From NCBI GenBank assembly GCA_022511125.1, contig JAFLSD010000001.1, positions 310,001 through 374,000 on the forward strand: a stretch of DNA of 64,000 bases, in the 5' to 3' direction. Below, piece after piece: positions 1 to 7,582 of this stretch; positions within the stretch are counted from its first letter, which is position 1, and every line of letters starts with the position of its first letter. Source of the stretch: Paramuribaculum sp. (lineage in GTDB: Bacteria; Bacteroidota; Bacteroidia; Bacteroidales; Muribaculaceae). The notes below the pieces were generated by a model. The model searched no databases. It was not told where the DNA came from and saw only the letters and a program-made list of their open reading frames with translations. Position numbers and translations under genes: made by a program.

Positions 1-967
1 CAGTGGCCTTTCTTTGTAAGAGCCATGAGTAGTTATCAGACGAATAAGACGGTGCCACGACAGTGCGACCTCCCTTTTTCTCATAGTTCTGAATGGCTTT
101 GATGTTGCTCTGTTCGAGCGGGGTAAGCAATGAGTTTACATCTGAATATTTAGGGGTGTACCAGCTGAACTTCGAGAAATATTCACGCAAATCGGGACTC
201 TTGAAAATATATCCGTGACGTGCGAAGATGTAATTTCTCATGATTCTAAGATCATCCTTGCTCTTCGTAGACAGATCCGAATCGGTGACGAGCCTTTGTG
301 TGACAAAATAATATTCATCTCCTGCTGCATCCTGATCGGAACCTCTGAATTTATCGGGTTTAATCTTATCGTAGATAGACTGCCGTCCTTCGTTTCCGTC
401 ATTAAACGTGGCAGTCATCGCGCCCACTACTATTTCCACATCAGTGAAAGCCTTATTATCCTGGTTGATATTTCGAATCATCTGTCGGAAATATGATTTG
501 AGCTGTTCCTGCACCTCCTCCATCATCTTAGGTGACACTTCGGGATTGTTAAAACCAGTTCGGCTATCGATCATCTCCATTTCCCCACCTGAATACCTGA
601 ATCTGACAGCCTGATTTCCGGTTTCTATCCGCACGCTGTTGACATCATACCGGAGTGCGACAATGTCGGGTTTTTCTACCGTCCACTTACCTTTCACTCC
701 AACTGAGAAGGGAATGTCAATATCCTTGCCATAGGAATCATATTCGACTTTCCCTGAAAAAAGCTGCATGAAATCTCCTTCATCTTCATCTCTTCCTTCA
801 AAGACAATGATTTCATTGACTTTCATGTCGTCGAGATTGCCGGATAATTCGGTTTTCCAGTCAGTTTCCCAAATACCGCGGATTTTGCCTGAAATGTCTT
901 CTTTTTTTTGACATGACACAATTGACAACATTAACGCGAGCGTCATAAACAGGCTCTTATTCTTCAT
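1..967 (-). CDS. YARHG-domain lipoprotein (C-terminus cut by window edge)
   Basis: An open frame runs from the ATG at 967 to the window edge with no stop, giving 322 codons. The N-terminus is a lipoprotein signal (MKNKSLFMTLALMLSIVSC), so the mature protein is probably anchored in the envelope. Residues about 233-296 match the YARHG domain: RIMRNYIFARHGYIF, then SKFSWYTPKY and LTPLEQSNIKAIQNYE. YARHG is an extracellular domain of unknown function named after its core motif. The middle third is rich in acidic and beta-type sequence and is not recognised. It is the last visible gene of an operon with the hydrolase (35-base gap) and the PQQ-like lipoprotein, all exported. The domain call is by eye but the motif is clear; function is unknown. 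Confidence 0.8.
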   Translation of the reverse strand, partial: MKNKSLFMTLALMLSIVSCQKKEDISGKIRGIWETDWKTELSGNLDDMKVNEIIVFEGRDEDEGDFMQLFSGKVEYDSYGKDIDIPFSVGVKGKWTVEKPDIVALRYDVNSVRIETGNQAVRFRYSGGEMEMIDSRTGFNNPEVSPKMMEEVQEQLKSYFRQMIRNINQDNKAFTDVEIVVGAMTATFNDGNEGRQSIYDKIKPDKFRGSDQDAAGDEYYFVTQRLVTDSDLSTKSKDDLRIMRNYIFARHGYIFKSPDLREYFSKFSWYTPKYSDVNSLLTPLEQSNIKAIQNYEKKGGRTVVAPSYSSDNYSWLLQRKAT

Positions 968-1002
968 TTTTTCAGCAGTAAAAAAGTTAGACGATAATTA
1001 AT

Positions 1003-1902
1003 TCAGCGACGAGTTTTCTTTCGTTTAGTGGCAATTTTAGTCTTGCTTGATTTTTTCTTGGAAGCTTTGACTTTGGAAGAGCTTTTCTTGCCTTTCTTCG
1101 ATTTTTTTGCCGAAGTGGTTTTGGATTTTCCGGAGAAATTGAGTCCGGAGTAGGCAGACTGCATGAAGCTGTTAGAGGCGCGGACCGTTTCATGGAGTGG
1201 TCGTCCATCCTGGGAGAGATCATGTAGGAACAGCCATTCATATACCTCGGGTATATAGAACATTCGTGCAGGCTGAGAATGATTCATTCCGGGAATACGG
1301 TCATAGATGAGACGCGTTCCACGATGTTCGGAGTTGTTGATGATATCGACAATCCTGTCGCTCTGACTGACAGCAACAGCGTTGTCACCGGTTCCATGGA
1401 CAATCCAGAGAGGTAGCTTTCCGAGATTGGATATATTTTTGACGGTGCCTCCGCCACACATAGCGATAGCGGCTGCAATTTCGTCGGGATAGGTAGCGGC
1501 AAAGTCGATAGTTCCGTATCCTCCGAGGCTCATTCCGAGAACATATACGCGGTTAGGATCGACATTCTGATTTTTTATGGCCCAATCCATTATTTCCTTG
1601 ATTTTAGCGGGCTTCCAAGACCCTCCTGGATTCTGCGGGGCAACGACATAGGCATCGATATTTCGACCTCTCTCGAGGGCGTCGATAGTACCATAGCGTT
1701 TCACCTGATTCAAATCGTTACCGCAAAGACTCGCTCCATGCAGGAAAATGACGAGGGGTTTTGGTTCGTTAAGGTCGTCGGGAACCGCCAACCAGAATTT
1801 ATATCCTCCCGCAGCCACAGCTCCGTGGGGATCGGCCTTTCGAGCCGACACCGAGCCGACACAAAGGCAAAATAGACATATTATAAAAAGTTTTTTAATC
1901 AT
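1003..1902 (-). CDS. secreted alpha/beta hydrolase (esterase-like) with lysine-rich tail
   Basis: 299 aa. A signal peptide covers residues 1-20 (cleavage after SVSA). The alpha/beta-hydrolase fold shows the oxyanion HG motif (FLHGASLCGND, 54-63), the nucleophile elbow GMSLGG (Ser125), and probable acid Asp173 (GTGDNAV) and His208 (MNHSQ). This layout resembles feruloyl or PHB-depolymerase-like esterases and dienelactone hydrolases; the substrate cannot be read from sequence. Residues 258-299 form a tail with 18 Lys and 3 Arg in 42 residues, plus Ser, Thr and Ala, which is unusual for this family. The start overlaps the end of the upstream lipoprotein gene by 4 bases, implying translational coupling. 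Confidence 0.85.
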   Translation of the reverse strand: MIKKLFIICLFCLCVGSVSARKADPHGAVAAGGYKFWLAVPDDLNEPKPLVIFLHGASLCGNDLNQVKRYGTIDALERGRNIDAYVVAPQNPGGSWKPAKIKEIMDWAIKNQNVDPNRVYVLGMSLGGYGTIDFAATYPDEIAAAIAMCGGGTVKNISNLGKLPLWIVHGTGDNAVAVSQSDRIVDIINNSEHRGTRLIYDRIPGMNHSQPARMFYIPEVYEWLFLHDLSQDGRPLHETVRASNSFMQSAYSGLNFSGKSKTTSAKKSKKGKKSSSKVKASKKKSSKTKIATKRKKTRR

Positions 1903-3476
1903 TGGAGTGTAATTTTGTAAATACCATTAGTCCTCGACCCAAGAATGATGGAATTATCCACAATAGCAGGTGAGGATTCGAAATTATGTCCCACTTTTTC
2001 GGTTAGGATTATTTCTCCGTTTTCTCCGTTAATAACGTAAATATTTCCGTGACAGTCGCCTGTAACAACGATCCACCTTCCGTCGTTCAAGAGATAACCA
2101 ACAGGAGAAGACCAAGCATAAGCTTTAAGCGGCGTTTCATATTTGACGGCTCCGGTTTTTCTGTCGAAGGCCACGAACGCTCCGTTCTGCCCTGAAAGGT
2201 TTTTCACGCAGTTAGTGAAAATCAGACCTTCGCAGTTACCTTTGCCAAGGAGTGCCGATGCATAGAATCCTCCGTCGAAATGTTTGGTTCCTGTTTGGTA
2301 TCTTTTTCCGGGCACTTCAGCTTTCCATTCTTCCTCTCCGGTCAGACCGTTGAGTTTGACGAAAACACAGTAACCGCGCGCCTGACGGTCGATTTCACAG
2401 CCCACGTAAAGATAGGGTATGCCATTTTCGACTGCTACGAGAGGAGTGGCATCGGTGTCATCTCCGATGGAATAATGCCAGACGGGGGTGAGATTGTCAA
2501 GGTTAACTCCCAAAATATTGCCATGATTATCAGTAACAAACCCATAGTTTGAATAAATGGCCATCGAAGATTCGATTCCGGGAGCCGCTCCTCCGACAGA
2601 ATATCTGAGGACACTATGGAGTTTTAACGATGCTTCGCCGACAATAAATTTGTAGATGCCACCATTTTCAGCGGGGCGGAAAAGGAACTGCCCTACGCGC
2701 AAGGGTGAAGAATCGTAAGCTCCCCAATGTCGCCATGCTTTAGAATCTTCTGCAAACATATCGAAGACCTTGTTTGTGAAAAGGCTCACGCCGATAGCTC
2801 CGAATGGTCTCTTACCGGGGACACCCTGTCCGACATAGAGGTTACCGTTGAATGTGGGATCAAACGATGGTGTGCCTTTAATTGGATTTCCGGCATCGAT
2901 AGGATTTCTTGTAGGAACGCCTTTCCGGGGTTCGATGAAATAAATCTTTCCGCATAGAGAGCCGACTATAATTTCCTTTCCGTTAAATTCGGGCAATACG
3001 GCACCGGAATTTTTCAACTTCGCCGCGAGAGAATCAGGCCATTCGACGTAGAGTGGTTGTCCGGTCCAGCCGGAGCCTCCTCCCCACGGCCCGAAAGGCA
3101 TCGGCGACCAATCCTCGGCCGTTTTGAATGTCCAATCGATTTTAATAGCTTTTGGCATGCTGTCGAGTCTTCCGTCGAAGTTTCCCTGTCGTTTGAGCCC
3201 GCGACGGAAGGTCATGAGTGACTGTTTATTGTCGTAGAGATCGGTGAGTGATTCCAATCGTCCGTTTACCGCACTATCGAAGATGTCAACCTTATATTTA
3301 ATTTTTTCAGCGGAAGGAAAGACAGTATCGGGTAGCCTTTCAATCACTACCGGAACCTCCGCGGAATCAGCGGCTTCCAATGCGTCAGCTTCAACATTTT
3401 GCTTATTTCCGTTTCCCTTACATGAAAACAAAGTCAACGCGACCCCGAGGATCACAAAATAGTTCACAATTCTCAT
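1899..3476 (-). CDS. PQQ-like beta-propeller lipoprotein
   Basis: 525 aa when started at the ATG at 3476. An in-frame ATG 13 codons upstream (3515) is less likely because the 3476 start directly gives a lipoprotein signal (MRIVNYFVILGVALTLFSC, lipobox Cys19). The mature part repeats blades with PQQ-propeller features, for example GKIYFIEPRKG, GNLYVGQG, GNIYVINGENGEI and SSPAIVDNSIILGS. Such proteins serve as binding or scaffold propellers and need not bind PQQ; no catalytic site is evident. It is the first gene of the three-gene exported operon and lies 53 bases from a TAATTTTG promoter box. It is divergent from recF. Confidence 0.85.
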   Translation of the reverse strand: MRIVNYFVILGVALTLFSCKGNGNKQNVEADALEAADSAEVPVVIERLPDTVFPSAEKIKYKVDIFDSAVNGRLESLTDLYDNKQSLMTFRRGLKRQGNFDGRLDSMPKAIKIDWTFKTAEDWSPMPFGPWGGGSGWTGQPLYVEWPDSLAAKLKNSGAVLPEFNGKEIIVGSLCGKIYFIEPRKGVPTRNPIDAGNPIKGTPSFDPTFNGNLYVGQGVPGKRPFGAIGVSLFTNKVFDMFAEDSKAWRHWGAYDSSPLRVGQFLFRPAENGGIYKFIVGEASLKLHSVLRYSVGGAAPGIESSMAIYSNYGFVTDNHGNILGVNLDNLTPVWHYSIGDDTDATPLVAVENGIPYLYVGCEIDRQARGYCVFVKLNGLTGEEEWKAEVPGKRYQTGTKHFDGGFYASALLGKGNCEGLIFTNCVKNLSGQNGAFVAFDRKTGAVKYETPLKAYAWSSPVGYLLNDGRWIVVTGDCHGNIYVINGENGEIILTEKVGHNFESSPAIVDNSIILGSRTNGIYKITLQ

Positions 3477-3528
3477 AAACTTATCGGATTTATCAAGCGT
3501 TCTGATGAAACGCAATGTTTTTCGCGTG

Positions 3529-3536
3529 CAAAATTA
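3529..3536 (-). promoter_or_regulatory. Bacteroidota -7 box TAATTTTG for the propeller-lipoprotein operon
   Basis: Reads TAATTTTG on the minus strand, a match to the TAnnTTTG consensus of the Bacteroidota primary sigma factor. It faces away from the recF box, with 21 bases between the two boxes. Confidence 0.7.
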
Positions 3537-3557
3537 CATAAAATATTCATTTTTTGG

Positions 3558-3565
3558 TAACTTTG
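3558..3565 (+). promoter_or_regulatory. Bacteroidota -7 box TAACTTTG for recF
   Basis: A perfect TAnnTTTG match ending 4 bases before the recF ATG at 3570. Transcription would start at or next to the A of the start codon, predicting a leaderless mRNA. Confidence 0.7.
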
Positions 3566-3569
3566 CGTT

Positions 3570-4679
3570 ATGCAACTACGTAGTCTCACTGTATCCAACT
3601 TCAAGAACATATCGGGAGCGACCTTAGACTTCTCTCCCAAGATCAACTGTTTCTTAGGCGATAACGGCATGGGTAAGAGCAACTTACTCGACGCCATCCA
3701 CTTTTTAAGCTTTTGCAGGAGCTTTACGGGAGTACCGGATTCGTTAGTTGTTAAAAATACCGAAGATTTCATGATAGCCAAAGGGATCTATCGGCGCCGG
3801 GACACAGATGAAGAACTGCTGATGGCAATTCAGAAAGGCAAACGCAAAAGTCTGAAAAGAGGGGGTAAAGAATACAGCCGCCTATCGGAACATATAGGGC
3901 TCTTTCCCGTAGTACTCGCCTCTCCTGCCGACACGGAATTAGCCAAGGGCCCTTCGGAAGAGCGCCGCAGATGGATGGATATGGTGATCTCGCAAGAAAA
4001 CCGTCCATATTTAGAAGCTCTGATACGCTACTCGAACTCATTGCGCCAACGTAACCGTCTGCTTCGCGACGGCATAAGCGACCCATCGCTATATGGCGCG
4101 ATAGAGATGCAGATGGCGATGGCAGAAAAAATCATCACTCCCGCGCGAAAGATCTGGACTCTGCGTCTGACGGAACGTGTGGGTCACTATTACCGTGAGA
4201 TAGCAGGGGATGTCTCGGAAGCCCCAGTCATAGGTTATAGAGCAGGTTATACAGGCGAATCGTTCGAGCGCGCATTGGGTGAAAACCGCAGAAGAGACGA
4301 ATTTATGCGTCACACGACTGTGGGTCCTCACCGTGACGACATAGAGATGGAGCTAAACGGGATGCCTCTGCGTCGGACGGCTTCGCAGGGTCAGACAAAA
4401 ACTTTTACTACTGCTCTGCGTTTGGCGCAATACGATTTTCTGCGTGAATCATGCGGCATCAAACCTCTTCTGCTTCTTGACGATATATTCGACAAACTCG
4501 ATTCGAACCGCGTGGAAAAAATCATGAAGCTTGTAACCTCTCCCGACTTCGGTCAGATATTTATAACCGACACCAATCGCAAACATTTGGACGATATCAT
4601 AGGCCTTACCGAAGGCGACCGGAGACTGTGGGCCGTGACAAACGGGAATTTCTCCCTCATCGATAGCGCAGCCTCATGA
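3570..4679 (+). CDS. recF: DNA replication/repair protein RecF
   Basis: 369 aa, normal RecF length. RecF is an SMC-like ATPase that helps load RecA at single-strand gaps through RecR/RecO. Visible features: N-terminal MQLRSLTVSNFKN, Walker A GDNGMGKSN (residues 30-38), an ABC-type signature region around TASQGQTKTFTTALRLAQ, and Walker B LLLLDDIFDKLD followed by the D-loop. The ATG follows a -7 promoter box by only 4 bases, so the message is probably leaderless. The stop overlaps the start of the DciA-like gene by 4 bases. Confidence 0.96.
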   Translation: MQLRSLTVSNFKNISGATLDFSPKINCFLGDNGMGKSNLLDAIHFLSFCRSFTGVPDSLVVKNTEDFMIAKGIYRRRDTDEELLMAIQKGKRKSLKRGGKEYSRLSEHIGLFPVVLASPADTELAKGPSEERRRWMDMVISQENRPYLEALIRYSNSLRQRNRLLRDGISDPSLYGAIEMQMAMAEKIITPARKIWTLRLTERVGHYYREIAGDVSEAPVIGYRAGYTGESFERALGENRRRDEFMRHTTVGPHRDDIEMELNGMPLRRTASQGQTKTFTTALRLAQYDFLRESCGIKPLLLLDDIFDKLDSNRVEKIMKLVTSPDFGQIFITDTNRKHLDDIIGLTEGDRRLWAVTNGNFSLIDSAAS

Positions 4680-4966
4680 AAAGAACAGAACCTAAAACAT
4701 TCGCCGCGATTTATTCGGAAGCTTTAGAACGAGCGGGCATGACCGAAACTTTCGCCCGTCAGCAAGCATCGTATCTATGGACGGAGATAGTGGGCCCGGG
4801 CGTAAACAAATACACAACGCGCCGGTATATGGCCAATGACAATCTGCATGTCTATATCAGCTCCGCGTCGCTAAAAAACGAACTTCGATTTCACCGCGCG
4901 GCCATAATCCGCGATATCAACGCCCGAATAGGCAGAGATATCCTAAAAGACATAATATTCCATTAA
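4676..4966 (+). CDS. DciA-like (DUF721) protein
   Basis: 96 aa. The whole protein matches the DUF721/DciA pattern: a helical start (FAAIYSEALERAGM), a WTEIVGPGVNKYT core, then a strand VYISSASLKNELRFHR ending in a basic helix. DciA proteins help load the replicative helicase in bacteria without DnaC. Some short DUF721 proteins, including those next to recF, are assigned only by this domain. Its 4-base overlap with recF supports a role in replication or repair. Family call good; function inferred. Confidence 0.82.
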   Translation: MKRTEPKTFAAIYSEALERAGMTETFARQQASYLWTEIVGPGVNKYTTRRYMANDNLHVYISSASLKNELRFHRAAIIRDINARIGRDILKDIIFH

Positions 4967-4984
4967 GAACAATTTTTTCAAGAA

Positions 4985-5455
4985 ATGAAAATAAGAGGAA
5001 ACATCATTGACGAAAATCCGAGAGTTCCGGCGCAGACTGTACCATTCCGCCACAAAATGCCGGTGCAGATGCGCTTCACGGACATAGACATGCTGGGGCA
5101 TGTGAACAACAACGCATATCTGAGCTACATGGATTTAGCTAAGGTGGCTTATTTCTCGGAGGCTCTTCCGGCGGGAATGGACTGGAGAACGGTTAGTTCG
5201 GTGATAGTCCACATCGATTGCGACTATTTTTCGCCAGCCTATTTCGAGGAGCCGTTGGTGGTGCTGACTACAGTCATTTCGGTGACCCAGCGAAGTTTTC
5301 TTATGGAGCAACGCGTGATAAACGATGTGACGAAACAGACGAAGTGCGTGTCCCGCACTACAATGGCGGGGTTCGATCCCAAAACGGCCACAGGAAAGCC
5401 TTTAGATCGGACGTGGATAGAGCACGTAGCACGATATGAATCGCGTGATCTATGA
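4985..5455 (+). CDS. hotdog-fold acyl-CoA thioesterase
   Basis: 156 aa. Residues 24-60 hold the 4-hydroxybenzoyl-CoA-thioesterase/YbgC-type motif MRFTDIDMLGHVNNNAYLSYM, in which the Asp (TDIDMLGHVN) is the usual catalytic residue. The rest fits one hotdog domain (VIVHIDCDYFSPAYFEEPLVV). These cytosolic enzymes hydrolyse acyl-CoA thioesters; substrate not predictable. It follows the DciA-like gene by 18 bases in the recF cluster. Confidence 0.85.
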   Translation: MKIRGNIIDENPRVPAQTVPFRHKMPVQMRFTDIDMLGHVNNNAYLSYMDLAKVAYFSEALPAGMDWRTVSSVIVHIDCDYFSPAYFEEPLVVLTTVISVTQRSFLMEQRVINDVTKQTKCVSRTTMAGFDPKTATGKPLDRTWIEHVARYESRDL

Positions 5456-5507
5456 GCATAGGCAGATAATCCGATATTGAAACAGGAACAAACTCAATTG
5501 AATAAAA

Positions 5508-6737
5508 ATGAAGAAAAACAATATACAAAGAATCATAACTCTATGGGTCGCGCCGCTATTGTTAGTCGTGAGCATTTCCGCTCAGAGTCCGGATACGCGG
5601 AAAAGCAGCAGCACCCGGCAGGCGGCAATAGGACTGATGAAACTTAACAGCCCGAGGTTGGCCGTCGATACGACTATGAACGCGAGCCAAATGGCAGCGT
5701 GGCGTGGGGAAATGAGCGACGCGATGAGAAAACTTATGAAACATCCGGAGAAGGAAACGGCAGCTCCGCGGAAAATCGGGGAAGCTCAAAGAGAGGGTTA
5801 CCGGATAGAACGGTGGCAGTCTTATCCGCTTCCGGGAGCGACTGTGAATTTCTATGTGCTGATACCCGACGGGGTTTCAGCTGAAAAACCGGCACGCGGC
5901 GGAGTGCTTTGTATCCCGGGATTCGGTCAGACGAAAGAACTCGTTGCCGGTGAGAAAGAGGGGGTATATGATCTGTCGGCAGGTGCGGACACGACAGTCC
6001 ATCAGGGTTCGATGGCTCGCCATTTCGTAAAGACGGGTCTTGTGGCGGTAGCCGTTGACAATCCCTCGTTCGGAGAGTTGAGCGACAACGGTGTGGCGGA
6101 CTATCTGAACACGAGCCGTATACTCTTAGAGGAGGACTGGAGCTATTTGGGTTTAGCCTCGTGGCAGGATAAAGTTATCCTCGACTGGCTGAAACGACAA
6201 CCATATTTAGACAAGGAAAAGATAATCGTGAGCGGTTTTTCGTTAGGGACGGAGCCGCTAATGGTGTTAGGTCTGTTAGACAATGACATTTTCGCTTTCG
6301 TTTATAACGATTTCCTGTGCAGGACGAGAGAGAGAATTTTCGTAGTAGACAAGCCCGACGAGAACGGCAAGCGTCCTTTCCCGAATTCGATCGAGCATCT
6401 GATTCCGGGCTTTTTGAAAGAATTCGACTTTCCAGATATAGTGGCAGCTTTAGCACCGCGTCCACTGATATGCACCGAGGGAGGACTTGACCGTGATTTC
6501 GGCATCGTGCAGACGGCTTATATGAAGTCGGGCGCTCCTGAAGCATTCACTTACCACCATTATCAGAAATATGAAAATCCCGAAAACCGCAAGATGCTTA
6601 ACGCAACTGAGCTTCCGGGAAATCTGAACCCTAAGGAGTATTTCGATCTGACCAACGTAGACTCACCGCGCCACTACTTCAAAACGGAGCATATCATGCC
6701 ATGGCTTGAGATAGTGTTGGGCGATGATGATGATTAA
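5508..6737 (+). CDS. exported alpha/beta hydrolase family protein
   Basis: 409 aa with a signal peptide (residues 1-26, ending VSISAQ). Features of the acetyl-xylan-esterase-like hydrolases: oxyanion region GGVLCIPGFGQTKE, nucleophile elbow SGFSLGTEP and a C-terminal segment APRPLICTEGGLDRDF that supplies the acid. A His-rich stretch TYHHYQKYENP may hold the catalytic His. Probably a periplasmic carbohydrate or glycan esterase, but the substrate is unknown. Its stop codon shares the tetranucleotide TTAA (6734-6737) with the stop of the convergent CbiK-like gene. Confidence 0.8.
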   Translation: MKKNNIQRIITLWVAPLLLVVSISAQSPDTRKSSSTRQAAIGLMKLNSPRLAVDTTMNASQMAAWRGEMSDAMRKLMKHPEKETAAPRKIGEAQREGYRIERWQSYPLPGATVNFYVLIPDGVSAEKPARGGVLCIPGFGQTKELVAGEKEGVYDLSAGADTTVHQGSMARHFVKTGLVAVAVDNPSFGELSDNGVADYLNTSRILLEEDWSYLGLASWQDKVILDWLKRQPYLDKEKIIVSGFSLGTEPLMVLGLLDNDIFAFVYNDFLCRTRERIFVVDKPDENGKRPFPNSIEHLIPGFLKEFDFPDIVAALAPRPLICTEGGLDRDFGIVQTAYMKSGAPEAFTYHHYQKYENPENRKMLNATELPGNLNPKEYFDLTNVDSPRHYFKTEHIMPWLEIVLGDDDD

Positions 6738-7570
6738 TGTGAGCCGACGAGGGTTAGCGCTTTTTTGACATAAAGATCCCTTACGGCGGGTAACTCGGCG
6801 AGTCCGCGCATGAGTATGTCGACACGATAGCCAGCAGAGCGTATGACATCGGCAAATTCTCCCGCTATGTCGTTTTTAGTATGGTTGCCGCAAACGAGAA
6901 GGAGAGGGACGAGTGTGACATTCCTGATTTTTTTATCGCGTTTGAGCTCAATCAGGGTCGTTTGGGCAGTTGGATAGCCTTCGATAGTGCTGACATGGCA
7001 GTCGGATCGTCCGCCGACATGGAGCATGTAGTCCAATTGCGTATATGTGGCCGTGGAAGGTCGGTCGTTTCCATGACCTACATAAACGACGGCTTCTCCA
7101 GTCCGCGAGGGTAGTTCCTCGAGAATCGAGACAAGGGCACGGCAATCGGCGGGAGAATCGAGCAGAGGCTGGCCGACTGTAATCAAACCGAAGAATGGTG
7201 AAACCCGGTCAGCAAATTTTCTTACTTCTGCCGTTTCTATTCCGTCGATCATAGTGGTGGGCTGTACGAAGACGGTGTCATAGCCTTCGACACGCAACCG
7301 GAGCAATGCGTCGACAGGGCTTTCAACTGAGATGCCTCTTTTAGCGAGATTACGGAGTACAATGGGGGAGATGTATGCTTCGCGGACTTCGAGCAGAGGC
7401 AACGCGGAGCGAATGTCGGCGGTGATTTTGTCGATAGTAAGGGTGCGCGTAGTGTCGTCGCTGCTCCCGTAATGAGTGACCAGCAGAGCAGTTTTAGCTT
7501 CAGCGGTAAGAGGACATAAAGAGGCCGCGAGAATGACGATGAGAGTCAATGATTTTCCAATGTTATTCAT
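6734..7570 (-). CDS. periplasmic CbiK-family chelatase (IhtB-like)
   Basis: 278 aa with an N-terminal export signal (residues 1-25). The remainder matches the anaerobic cobaltochelatase CbiK family: VTHYGSS (His33), VGHGNDRPS (His166) and CGNHTKND (His230), plus Glu197 in STIEGYP, the residue set that binds metal and tetrapyrrole. Cytosolic CbiK inserts cobalt into sirohydrochlorin for B12. An exported copy 12 bases behind a TonB receptor instead resembles Porphyromonas gingivalis IhtB, a haem-binding surface protein of the chelatase fold. No Cys lipobox is obvious, so it is probably periplasmic. Inferred role: tetrapyrrole binding or metal removal during haem uptake. No other cobalamin-synthesis genes are near. 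Confidence 0.85.
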   Translation of the reverse strand: MNNIGKSLTLIVILAASLCPLTAEAKTALLVTHYGSSDDTTRTLTIDKITADIRSALPLLEVREAYISPIVLRNLAKRGISVESPVDALLRLRVEGYDTVFVQPTTMIDGIETAEVRKFADRVSPFFGLITVGQPLLDSPADCRALVSILEELPSRTGEAVVYVGHGNDRPSTATYTQLDYMLHVGGRSDCHVSTIEGYPTAQTTLIELKRDKKIRNVTLVPLLLVCGNHTKNDIAGEFADVIRSAGYRVDILMRGLAELPAVRDLYVKKALTLVGSH

Positions 7571-7582
7571 TTCAGAGAATAT

